From the NCBI GenBank assembly GCA_017465565.1, contig JAFTWA010000057.1:1-33659 (forward strand): a DNA stretch of 33,659 bases, given 5' to 3'. Position 1 is the first letter of the stretch, and each line of letters opens with the position of its first letter. A program made the translations under genes and the position numbers. This document shows, piece after piece, positions 14,179-22,100 of this stretch. Under the pieces are notes generated by a model. The model was not told where the DNA came from. It did not search any database and was given only the letters and a program-made list of their open reading frames with translations. Origin of the DNA: Tyzzerella sp. GTDB lineage: Bacteria > Bacillota > Clostridia > Lachnospirales > Lachnospiraceae.

Positions 14179-16542
14179 ATGTATCAAGTAAAGAAAAGAG
14201 ACGGAAAGATTGCAGAATTTAATCTGCAAAAGATAGCAGCAGCTATCACAAAAGCATTTGAAGCACAAGAAGTAGAGACACATCCAGATGTGATTGACAT
14301 GCTGGCACTAAAAGTAACAGCAGATTTTGCAACAAAAGTAAAAGACGGATTTGTGGACGTAGAAGATATTCAGGACAGTGTGGAATCTGTGTTGATTCAG
14401 GCGGGTTACAGTGAAGTGGCGAAGAGATATATTATCTATCGTAAACAGAGAGAAAAAATCCGTAACATGAAGTCTACGGTATTAGATTACAAAGAAATCG
14501 TAGACAACTATGTAAATATTAACGACTGGCGTGTAAAAGAAAACTCGACAGTTACATACTCAGTAGGAGGACTTATTTTAAGTAACTCAGGAGCAATTAC
14601 AGCAAATTACTGGTTATCAGAAATCTATGATGAAGAAATCAGCAACGCTCACAGAAATGCTGACATTCACATCCACGATTTATCAATGCTCACAGGGTAC
14701 TGTGCAGGATGGTCACTCAAACAATTAATCCAAGAAGGATTAGGCGGAGTTGTTGGAAAGATTACATCAGCACCTGCAAAGCATTTATCAACACTTTGTA
14801 ACCAGATGGTAAACTTCCTTGGTATTATGCAGAATGAATGGGCTGGCGCTCAGGCTTTCTCTTCATTTGACACATACCTTGCACCATTTGTAAAAGTGGA
14901 CAACTTAACCTATGAGCAAGTGAAAAAATGTATCGAATCATTTGTATACGGCGTAAATACACCTAGCCGTTGGGGAACACAATCTCCATTTACAAACATC
15001 ACACTTGACTGGACAGTGCCAAACGACCTGGCAGAGCTTCCGGCAATTGTTGGCGGAAAGGATATGGATTTCAAATACAAAGATTGTAGGAAAGAAATGG
15101 ATATGGTCAACAAGGCATTCCTTGAAATTATGATTGAAGGTGATGCAAATGGCCGTGGATTCCAATATCCAATTCCAACATATTCTATCACAAGAGACTT
15201 TGACTGGTCAGATACAGAAAACAATCGTCTGTTATTTGAAATGACAGCAAAATATGGAACACCTTACTTCTCAAACTATATCAACAGCGATATGGAACCA
15301 AGTGACGTTCGAAGCATGTGCTGTCGTCTTCGTCTGGACCTTCGTGAACTCCGTAAGAAATCGGGTGGTTTCTTCGGAAGTGGTGAAAGTACAGGTTCAG
15401 TGGGCGTTGTAACAATCAACCTTCCAAGAATCGCTTACCTTTCAAATGATGAAGGCGAATTCTACAGAAGACTTGACCGTTTGATGGATATTTCGGCTCG
15501 TTCACTTAGCATCAAGCGTACAATTATTACAAAGCTTTTGGATGAAGGCTTATATCCATATACAAAGAAATATCTTGGAACATTTAACAACCACTTCTCA
15601 ACAATCGGTTTGGTTGGTATGAATGAAGCTGGTCTTAATGCGAAATGGCTCCAGGCAGATATGACTCATGAAAAGACACAGGATTTTGCGAAAGATGTTC
15701 TCAATCACATGAGAGAAAGACTTTCAGACTACCAGGAACTCTACGGAGACCTTTACAACCTGGAAGCAACACCAGCAGAATCTACAACATACCGTCTTGC
15801 AAAACACGACATTGCAAGATATCCAGATATCATTACAGCAGCAGAACCAGGTGGAACACCTTACTATACAAATAGTTCGCACCTCCCAGTTGGATATACA
15901 GCAGATATCTTTGAAGCATTAGATGTTCAGGATGAACTTCAGACATTGTACACATCAGGAACTGTATTCCATGCGTTCTTAGGTGAAAAACTTCCTGATT
16001 GGAAAGCAGCGGCAAACCTTGTTCGTAAGATTGCTGAAAACTACAAGCTTCCATACTACACAATGTCGCCAACCTATTCTATCTGTAAAGACCATGGATA
16101 TTTAACAGGTGAACAGTATACCTGTCCACACTGTGGAAATGAGACAGAAGTTTACAGCCGTATCACAGGCTACTACAGACCAGTTAAGAACTGGAATGAT
16201 GGTAAAGCTCAGGAGTTTAAAGAAAGAAAAGTATACGACATTGAGAATTCGAAGTTGAAAGAAAAAGCAGTTGTTGCAGAAGAAAAAGTGGAAACACCTG
16301 TTACAGTAGTAACGGATACAACAATGTTATTTACAACAAAGACATGTCCAAACTGCAGAATCGTAAAAGCAATGCTGGACGAAGCGGGAATTGCATATGA
16401 AATTATTGATGCAGAGGAAGCGCCAGAATTGGTAAATCAATTTGGAATCACTCAGGCGCCAACACTTGTGATCGTAAAAGATGAACAAGCAGAAGTGTAT
16501 GCAAATGCATCAAACATTATCGCTTATATTGGCGAAAACTAA
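14179..16542 (+). CDS. nrdD: Anaerobic (class III) ribonucleoside-triphosphate reductase with C-terminal glutaredoxin-like domain
   Basis: A 787-residue protein. Residues 1 to about 95 are an ATP-cone (VKKRDGKIAEF start), the allosteric nucleotide switch. The catalytic barrel holds C175 and the tandem C381-C382 in RSMCCRL, candidate active-site thiols. The zinc site is C636-x2-H639 and C649-x2-C652, followed by the glycyl-radical site RITGYY with Gly664. After about residue 700 comes a glutaredoxin/thioredoxin-like domain with C723-P-N-C726 and QAPTLVIV. That tail is absent from the classical formate-dependent enzyme; it suggests built-in thiol re-reduction. The enzyme makes deoxyribonucleotides without oxygen. 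CGGAGGAG precedes the ATG. No terminator follows before the thrS promoter. Confidence 0.96.
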   Translation: MYQVKKRDGKIAEFNLQKIAAAITKAFEAQEVETHPDVIDMLALKVTADFATKVKDGFVDVEDIQDSVESVLIQAGYSEVAKRYIIYRKQREKIRNMKSTVLDYKEIVDNYVNINDWRVKENSTVTYSVGGLILSNSGAITANYWLSEIYDEEISNAHRNADIHIHDLSMLTGYCAGWSLKQLIQEGLGGVVGKITSAPAKHLSTLCNQMVNFLGIMQNEWAGAQAFSSFDTYLAPFVKVDNLTYEQVKKCIESFVYGVNTPSRWGTQSPFTNITLDWTVPNDLAELPAIVGGKDMDFKYKDCRKEMDMVNKAFLEIMIEGDANGRGFQYPIPTYSITRDFDWSDTENNRLLFEMTAKYGTPYFSNYINSDMEPSDVRSMCCRLRLDLRELRKKSGGFFGSGESTGSVGVVTINLPRIAYLSNDEGEFYRRLDRLMDISARSLSIKRTIITKLLDEGLYPYTKKYLGTFNNHFSTIGLVGMNEAGLNAKWLQADMTHEKTQDFAKDVLNHMRERLSDYQELYGDLYNLEATPAESTTYRLAKHDIARYPDIITAAEPGGTPYYTNSSHLPVGYTADIFEALDVQDELQTLYTSGTVFHAFLGEKLPDWKAAANLVRKIAENYKLPYYTMSPTYSICKDHGYLTGEQYTCPHCGNETEVYSRITGYYRPVKNWNDGKAQEFKERKVYDIENSKLKEKAVVAEEKVETPVTVVTDTTMLFTTKTCPNCRIVKAMLDEAGIAYEIIDAEEAPELVNQFGITQAPTLVIVKDEQAEVYANASNIIAYIGEN

Positions 16543-16545
16543 ATA

Positions 16546-16574
16546 TTGACGAACGGCGAAACTGATACTATAAT
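16546..16574 (+). promoter_or_regulatory. thrS promoter
   Basis: TTGACG (16546-16551) and TATAAT (16569-16574) are separated by 17 bp, starting three bases after the nrdD stop. A 7-bp inverted repeat (16561-16567 with 16574-16580) flanks the -10 hexamer. Confidence 0.85.
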
Positions 16575-16589
16575 ATCAGTATGTGAAAA

Positions 16590-16817
16590 GCGTTGACGGA
16601 ACAAGTAACTATTTGAAAGCATCCAGAGAGAGAAACATTTGCTGAGAGTTTCTTATGCGGAAAGATAGTGAAGACCACTCCCGAGCTGTGCGCGAAATAA
16701 GCGTTACCGTAATTCTGCGTTAAAGATATTAGAGTGAAATATTAAGGTGGAACCGTGTGTTTATTTAGATAATGACGCACCCTTATACAACGATATTGTT
16801 GTCTGAGGGTGTTTTTT
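16590..16817 (+). promoter_or_regulatory. T-box leader of thrS (threonine-tRNA sensing)
   Basis: The conserved T-box sequence AAGGTGGAACCGTG is at 16744-16757. Upstream is a long stem I region with a likely specifier ACC, a threonine codon, at 16674-16676 in GAAGACCACTCC. Downstream is a strong terminator stem (about 16777-16811) with a TTTTTT tail. T-box leaders read the charging state of the matching tRNA: uncharged tRNA-Thr favours the antiterminator and switches thrS on. The UGGA of the T-box would pair with a tRNA acceptor end carrying discriminator U. The 5' boundary is approximate. Confidence 0.93.
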
Positions 16818-16877
16818 ATTTCCTGTGGAAATGGAGAACACCTGGAGGCAGAGCACTTTAATTAGGAGGAAAGAAAA

Positions 16878-18842
16878 ATGAAAGTAACATTAAAAGACGG
16901 CTCAGTAAAAGAATTTGAAGGAAACGTTTCAGTTCTTGATGCCGCAAAAGCAATTAGCGAAGGCCTTGCAAGAGCAGCATGTGCAGGTAAAGTGAATGGG
17001 GAAGTTGTAGATTTAAGAACAGAAATCTCAGAGGACTGCGCATTGGAAATCCTTACATGCAAAGATGCAGAAGGCTTAAGAGTACTCAGACATACAGCAT
17101 CTCATGTAATGGCGCAGGCTGTTAAGAGACTCTATCCAGATACAAAACTGGCAATCGGACCAGCAATTGATGATGGTTTCTACTATGATTTTGATAGAGC
17201 ATCTGCGTTCTCAGCAGAAGAACTTGCGGATATCGAAAAGGAAATGAAGAAAATCGTAAAAGAAAATCTCAAATTAGAAAGATTTGAACTTCCAAGAGAA
17301 GAAGCAATCAAATTTATGGAAGAAAAGGAAGAACCATACAAAGTGGAACTCATTCAGGACCTTCCAGAGGATGCTGTGATTTCTTTCTACAAACAAGGTG
17401 ACTTCGTAGACCTCTGTGCAGGACCACACCTCATGAGTACAAAAGCAGTGAAAGCATTCAAATGTATTTCATCTTCCATGGCTTACTGGAGAGGTGATTC
17501 AAACAAAGCACAATTGCAACGTATCTATGCAACAGCATACGACAATAAAGAAGATTTGGCAGCTCACATGGCACATCTTGAAGATATTAAGAAACGTGAC
17601 CACAACAGACTTGGCCGTGAAATGGAACTTTTTACAACGGTTGACGTAATTGGTCAGGGTCTTCCACTCCTTATGCCGAAGGGCGCGAAAATGATTCAGA
17701 AAATGCAAAGATGGATTGAAGACGTGGAAGATAAAGAATGGGGCTATGTTCGTACAAAGACTCCACTCATGGCAAAATCTGACCTTTACAAAATCTCAGG
17801 TCACTGGGGACACTACAAAGAAGGTATGTTCGTATTAGGCGATGAAGAAAAAGACAAAGAAGTATTTGCTCTTCGTCCAATGACATGTCCATTCCAATAC
17901 TATGTATACAAGGCAAGCCAGAAATCATACCGTGATTTACCACTTCGTTACGGTGAAACATCTACATTATTCCGTAATGAAGATTCTGGTGAAATGCATG
18001 GACTTACACGTGTTCGTCAATTTACAATCTCAGAAGGTCACTTAATCGTAAGACCAGACCAGATGGTAGAAGAGTTCAAGGGTTGTCTTGCGCTTGCAAA
18101 ATATTGTCTGGAAACCCTTGGTGTACAAGAAGACGTAACATACCGTTTGTCAAAATGGGATCCTAACAATAAAGAAAAATACATTGGAAGTGCAGAAGTT
18201 TGGGAAGAAACACAAGGACACATTCGTCAAGTGTTAACGGAACTTGAAATCCCATTCTATGAAGAAGAAGGGGAAGCGGCCTTTTATGGTCCTAAGGTTG
18301 ACATCCAGGCTAAGAATGTTTACGGCAAAGAAGATACAATGATTACAATTCAATGGGATGCAGTGCTTGCAGAACAATTTGATATGTACTACATTGACCA
18401 AAACGGAGATAAGGTTCGTCCATACATCATCCACAGAACAGCGATGGGATGCTATGAAAGAACACTTGCATGGTTGATTGAAAAATACGCTGGCAAGTTC
18501 CCAACATGGTTATGTCCGGAACAGGTTCGTATTTTACCAATCTCTGAAAAATATGCAGATTATGCAGAACAGGTTCGTAAAGAACTTGCTAGAAACGATG
18601 TGGATGTAACGGTTGATAACCGTTCAGAAAAGATTGGTTACAAGATTCGTGATGCGAGACTTTCAAGACTTCCATACATGCTTATTGTCGGTGAAAAGGA
18701 AGAAGCAGAAGGCCTGGTATCTGTAAGAAGCCGTTTTGCAGGAGATGAAGGACAAAAATCAATCGAAGAATTTGTTGATCAAATCTGTAAAGAAATCCGT
18801 ACAAAAGAGATTAGAAAAGAAGAAGTACAGGAAGAAAAATAG
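16878..18842 (+). CDS. thrS: Threonine-tRNA ligase
   Basis: A 654-residue class II synthetase of normal length. It has an N-terminal TGS domain (1-60) and an editing domain with H72-x3-H76 (HTASHVMAQ) and CAGPH. The catalytic core has RPMTCPFQYY (zinc-binding Cys), FRNEDSGEMHGLTR (motif 2 region) and HRTAMGCYERTLAWLIEKY (motif 3). A C-terminal anticodon-binding domain starts around WLCPEQVRILPIS. It charges tRNA-Thr in the cytosol, and the editing domain clears Ser-tRNA-Thr. TTAGGAGGAAAG precedes the ATG. Expression is controlled by the T-box. Confidence 0.98.
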   Translation: MKVTLKDGSVKEFEGNVSVLDAAKAISEGLARAACAGKVNGEVVDLRTEISEDCALEILTCKDAEGLRVLRHTASHVMAQAVKRLYPDTKLAIGPAIDDGFYYDFDRASAFSAEELADIEKEMKKIVKENLKLERFELPREEAIKFMEEKEEPYKVELIQDLPEDAVISFYKQGDFVDLCAGPHLMSTKAVKAFKCISSSMAYWRGDSNKAQLQRIYATAYDNKEDLAAHMAHLEDIKKRDHNRLGREMELFTTVDVIGQGLPLLMPKGAKMIQKMQRWIEDVEDKEWGYVRTKTPLMAKSDLYKISGHWGHYKEGMFVLGDEEKDKEVFALRPMTCPFQYYVYKASQKSYRDLPLRYGETSTLFRNEDSGEMHGLTRVRQFTISEGHLIVRPDQMVEEFKGCLALAKYCLETLGVQEDVTYRLSKWDPNNKEKYIGSAEVWEETQGHIRQVLTELEIPFYEEEGEAAFYGPKVDIQAKNVYGKEDTMITIQWDAVLAEQFDMYYIDQNGDKVRPYIIHRTAMGCYERTLAWLIEKYAGKFPTWLCPEQVRILPISEKYADYAEQVRKELARNDVDVTVDNRSEKIGYKIRDARLSRLPYMLIVGEKEEAEGLVSVRSRFAGDEGQKSIEEFVDQICKEIRTKEIRKEEVQEEK

Positions 18843-18854
18843 GAAAATGTAATG

Positions 18855-18887
18855 GAGGGGGATGGAAGCATCTCCCTCTATGTTTTT
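18855..18887 (+). terminator. Probable terminator after thrS
   Basis: A 10-bp stem (18855-18864 with 18869-18878, one G-U) with a GAAG loop is followed by TATGTTTTT. Its T tract ends within one base of the sppA ribosome site and I see no promoter in between. It may therefore be leaky, with sppA partly dependent on read-through. Confidence 0.6.
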
Positions 18888-18900
18888 GGAGGAAATTGCT

Positions 18901-19908
18901 ATGAAAGCAAAACAGATTGTCGGAATCGTGATAACAGGGATTGTAATTATTGCAGTTGGTGTAACGGGAGTTCTAAGTAATGTGCTTGAGTCTCAGTTTG
19001 CAGCAGAACAAACCAGTTTTCTCGATACGCTTTGGAATGAAGAGATGGAGGAAGGAATTGTACTTCCAGAAGAAGATTTTGTAGGCGTTATCGATGTAGT
19101 AGGAGAAATTGGACCGAGTTCATATAGTGATTTGTACTATACAGAAAGTACATATAACCATAGCTTGTATATGGAATATATCGATATGATGATGTACGCA
19201 GATAACAATAAAGGAATTATGCTGTATGTAGATAGTCCGGGTGGAACTGTCTATGAGAGTGATGAACTTTATCTGAAGCTTATGGAATATAAAGAAGTGA
19301 CAGGTCGCCCTGTTTGGGCATATTTCGCTTCGGAAGCCTGTTCTGGTGGATATTACATTGCAATGGCAGCAGACAGAATTTATGCAAACCGCAATTGCTG
19401 GACCGGTTCTATCGGTGTTGTGATTTCACTGATGAATGTACAAGGTCTGTACGAAAAATTGGGAATTGAAGAAATTGACATTACGAGTGGTGCGAATAAG
19501 GCCATGGGTGCAGCAGGGGCTGAACTGACACAGGAGCAGTATGATATTCTGCAGAGCTTAGTAGATGAAGCCTATGACCAGTTTGTGGGAATTGTTGCAG
19601 AAGGACGTGCGATGGATGAGGCAACTGTTCGAGCACTTGCGGACGGAAGAATTTATTCTGCAAAACAGGCATTAGAGACGGATTTGATTGATGCGATTGG
19701 TTCTTATGAAGAAGAAGTGGCAGCATTTATTTCGGAAGAAGACCTGGCAGAAGATATTACGTTCTATGCGCCGGAGGCAGAAGTGTCTGACATTATGAGT
19801 CTCTTCTACTACGCAGCAGAAAAAATTACACCAAAATCAGATACAGAGCTTGCAACAGATATTATTGAGAACAATGGAAACGGGGTGCTGAAATATTATG
19901 CAGAATAA
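18901..19908 (+). CDS. sppA: Signal peptide peptidase SppA-type (S49) membrane protease
   Basis: A 335-residue protein with one N-terminal membrane helix (about 5-28) and an extracytoplasmic ClpP-fold protease domain. The serine is S148 in SEACSGGYY and the lysine is K200 in SGANKAMG, a Ser/Lys dyad with about the spacing of the short Bacillus-type SppA. SGSIGVV-like sequence (TGSIGVV) follows the serine. It degrades leftover signal peptides in the membrane. ATG 18901 has GGAGG eight bases upstream; the longer in-frame start at 18862 falls inside the terminator hairpin and is rejected. The last 11 bp overlap the next gene, suggesting coupling. Confidence 0.9.
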   Translation: MKAKQIVGIVITGIVIIAVGVTGVLSNVLESQFAAEQTSFLDTLWNEEMEEGIVLPEEDFVGVIDVVGEIGPSSYSDLYYTESTYNHSLYMEYIDMMMYADNNKGIMLYVDSPGGTVYESDELYLKLMEYKEVTGRPVWAYFASEACSGGYYIAMAADRIYANRNCWTGSIGVVISLMNVQGLYEKLGIEEIDITSGANKAMGAAGAELTQEQYDILQSLVDEAYDQFVGIVAEGRAMDEATVRALADGRIYSAKQALETDLIDAIGSYEEEVAAFISEEDLAEDITFYAPEAEVSDIMSLFYYAAEKITPKSDTELATDIIENNGNGVLKYYAE

Positions 19909-21277
19909 ATCAGAGCGTCACCTCCCAGCTGGATTCTTTGTACGATTAGCAGCCTATCTTCTGGATTCTGTGATAGTAGGCGCCACCTTGTTAGTCGTGA
20001 GAATTCCATTTTGGATTTCATCCTTTGCGAGTCCGGATAACTTTGTTGTGAGAGATTTGATTTTCAGTTACTCGATTGAAGATATCGTACTTTATGTATT
20101 GGGAGTCTTATATTTTATTATTTTAACTTATAAAACGGGTGCGACAGTTGGGAAAAAGATGTTGCATCTTCGCGTAGTCAGTGCGGAAGATAGAAGCATG
20201 ACTTTATTTGAGGTAGTATACCGCGAAACTGTGGGACGATTTCTTTCGGCTCTTGTGGCGAATGTGGGATATTTGATGATTGGCATTCATAAAGATAAAA
20301 AGGGACTCCATGATTTGCTCAGTGATACTCAGGTAATTTACTATCATGAGAAAAAGATTTATGTAGATGCAGAGGTTCATGAAACGCAGGCGGGAGCCAA
20401 GGTCTATGTGGCGGCAAATTATGGACCAATCAAAGATGAGTTGTCAGCAGTTGAGGAGAAGCCTATGCTAAGTAAAAGTGAAATCGAAAAGCAGGTAGCA
20501 CTTGCGTTTGAAAAATGTGAGGGAAACATTATATCAGAAGAGGAGGCAATCTGCCCAGAGGTGGCAGGACTTCAGATGTTTGAGGCACCACTTGTGGGAA
20601 TCGGTTCTGCAGAGGATGAATTATATCAGACACTAAAGCAAGAGGGAGTCGTAGGTCCTTGGCATATGTTGCCTTCGGAGTGGCTTACAGAGGCAAAGTC
20701 AGTAATCTCTCTTTTCTTTCCGTTTACAGAAGAAGTGAAAAAGAGCAACCGTGAATCGGTAGGGAATCCGTCCACAGCATGGCTATACGGAAGAGTAGAA
20801 GGCCAGCAGTATATTTCTGGTTACATAAAAATGCTTGGTGCTTTGTTGGAAGAGCAGGGTATCAAAACCTGTATACCATGTGTGGATGAGCGTTTTAGGC
20901 AGATACAGGAAGGAAGTACCTTTGGAAGTAACTGGTCAGAAAGACATACGGCTTACATTTGCGGACTTGGAACCTTTGGCCTTTCAAAAGGAATTATTAC
21001 AGAAAAAGGAATGGCAGGCCGTTTCGCAAGTATCATCATTGACAAAGAAATGGTTGCAGATGAAAGAGCGTATACAGGCATTTATGATTATTGTACCAAT
21101 TGTGGTGCCTGTACATACAGATGTCCGGTAGAAGCGATTTCCTTGGAAGAAGGAAAGGACCATGTGAAATGTAATGCCTGTCTGAAGGAGTCGAAAGAAA
21201 AATTTGCGCCAAGATATGGCTGCGGACTTTGTCAGACAAGGGTTCCATGCGAGAGCAGGATACCAGTGAAGAGATAA
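19898..21277 (+). CDS. RDD membrane domain fused to QueG-like iron-sulfur protein
   Basis: A 459-residue protein. Residues about 8-145 form an RDD domain (LPAGFFVRLAAYLLDSVIVG, GATVGKKMLHLRVV) with about three membrane helices. A linker leads to a soluble domain (about 190-459) resembling epoxyqueuosine reductase and related corrinoid iron-sulfur proteins. It has a YICGLGTFGLSKGIIT block, ferredoxin-like C399-x2-C402-x2-C405-x3-C409-P, and further cysteines at 425, 428, 442, 445 and 451. Two [4Fe-4S] clusters are plausible. M190 (base 20465) is in frame and preceded by GAGGAG six bases upstream, so a free soluble form may also be made. The substrate is unknown; true QueG acts on tRNA queuosine, and I would not assume that here. 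It ends at a bidirectional terminator. Confidence 0.8.
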   Translation: MQNKSERHLPAGFFVRLAAYLLDSVIVGATLLVVRIPFWISSFASPDNFVVRDLIFSYSIEDIVLYVLGVLYFIILTYKTGATVGKKMLHLRVVSAEDRSMTLFEVVYRETVGRFLSALVANVGYLMIGIHKDKKGLHDLLSDTQVIYYHEKKIYVDAEVHETQAGAKVYVAANYGPIKDELSAVEEKPMLSKSEIEKQVALAFEKCEGNIISEEEAICPEVAGLQMFEAPLVGIGSAEDELYQTLKQEGVVGPWHMLPSEWLTEAKSVISLFFPFTEEVKKSNRESVGNPSTAWLYGRVEGQQYISGYIKMLGALLEEQGIKTCIPCVDERFRQIQEGSTFGSNWSERHTAYICGLGTFGLSKGIITEKGMAGRFASIIIDKEMVADERAYTGIYDYCTNCGACTYRCPVEAISLEEGKDHVKCNACLKESKEKFAPRYGCGLCQTRVPCESRIPVKR

Positions 21278-21280
21278 TAA

Positions 21281-21325
21281 AAAGGGTATTTTTGAAGTCT
21301 TATGCAGATTTCAAAGATACCCTTT
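21281..21325. terminator. Bidirectional terminator between the RDD/Fe-S gene and tetR
   Basis: A 20-bp stem with a few G-U pairs (21281-21300 with 21306-21325) and a five-base loop. A-rich sequence lies to the left and TTTAGTTT to the right. Confidence 0.8.
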
Positions 21326-21328
21326 AGT

Positions 21329-21931
21329 TTATAGCAACACTCCATCCAGATAATGGGAAATGGAACGTCTCATGTTTTCTTCAAAATTCACTTCTCCATT
21401 TCGAAGTGCCCATTCAAATGCATTTCCGATAACCAACATACGTATATCGGTTACCACTTCTTCAATGCTCAAATTTAACTCTATTGCTTTAGCTGCAACG
21501 GCTTTTTCCAGATAACGCTGTACTGTTACAATTGGATATGGACGCTCTGTACGGATGGATGGATTCAGAGCCTGATTTCTTGGAGTGTAATATCCGGCAA
21601 CAAAATCTACGCCCAGTTCTTTACAATATGCAACGTAGTTGAGGTAGACTCCGACAATTGCTTCCTTTGCAGTCTGTTTGTCTTTGGGTACATCCAGAAG
21701 TTCTGGGTCAATAGTTGGCTGGTCTTCAATATAGTAAGAAAGTAAATCATCCTTTGTTTTAAAATGGTGATAAAAGCTTCCATTAGAAACTCCAGCTTCT
21801 TCGCATATGTTCTTGATAGAGAGATTCTCGTAGCCACTTTTTTGCAAGATTCTTTTTGCAGCCTGAAAAATCTTCTCTTTTGTTTCTTTTGATTTTAATT
21901 GTTGTTTCGATAATTCGGCAGTCGCTTTCAT
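21329..21931 (-). CDS. TetR/AcrR family transcriptional regulator
   Basis: A 200-residue repressor-type protein. The N-terminal helix-turn-helix (about 20-65) reads KEKIFQAAKRILQKSGYENLSIKN then EEAGVSNGSFYHHFKTKDDLL, the TetR signature. The remainder is a helical ligand-binding and dimer domain with no recognisable ligand specificity. Start codon 21931 is preceded by AAGGAGAT. Longer in-frame starts up to 22006 lie at or upstream of the promoter at 21963-21991 and are rejected. It is divergent from tex, so it may regulate itself or tex, but no clear palindromic operator was found. The target is unknown. Confidence 0.9.
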   Translation of the reverse strand: MKATAELSKQQLKSKETKEKIFQAAKRILQKSGYENLSIKNICEEAGVSNGSFYHHFKTKDDLLSYYIEDQPTIDPELLDVPKDKQTAKEAIVGVYLNYVAYCKELGVDFVAGYYTPRNQALNPSIRTERPYPIVTVQRYLEKAVAAKAIELNLSIEEVVTDIRMLVIGNAFEWALRNGEVNFEENMRRSISHYLDGVLL

Positions 21932-21962
21932 TTGACTATCTCCTTTTGCGTGTCGTGTATGC

Positions 21963-21991
21963 ATTATATCACACATTTTTTCTAAATACAA
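21963..21991 (-). promoter_or_regulatory. Promoter of the tetR-type gene
   Basis: On the minus strand TTGTAT (21986-21991) and TATAAT (21963-21968) have 17-bp spacing and a TG one base before the -10. It decides the translation start at 21931. Confidence 0.75.
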
Positions 21992-22026
21992 GAAAACAGA
22001 GTACACTCTGCTTTGAAGAAGGTTTG

Positions 22027-22055
22027 TTGAAACATTTCGTAACTTGTGTTATTCT
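22027..22055 (+). promoter_or_regulatory. Promoter of tex
   Basis: TTGAAA (22027-22032) and TATTCT (22050-22055) have 17-bp spacing and an extended TG at 22047-22048. Confidence 0.65.
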
Positions 22056-22100
22056 AAAAAGGCTAGAATTAAGGGTATCTATACAGAGAGGAATTAGCAT

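Noticed and set aside
18862-18900. N-terminal extension of sppA
   Set aside because: It would start within the thrS terminator hairpin; ATG 18901 has GGAGG and places the membrane helix at the N-terminus.
21932-22006. N-terminal extension of the TetR-type protein
   Set aside because: It covers the promoter at 21963-21991, and AAGGAGAT marks the start at 21931.
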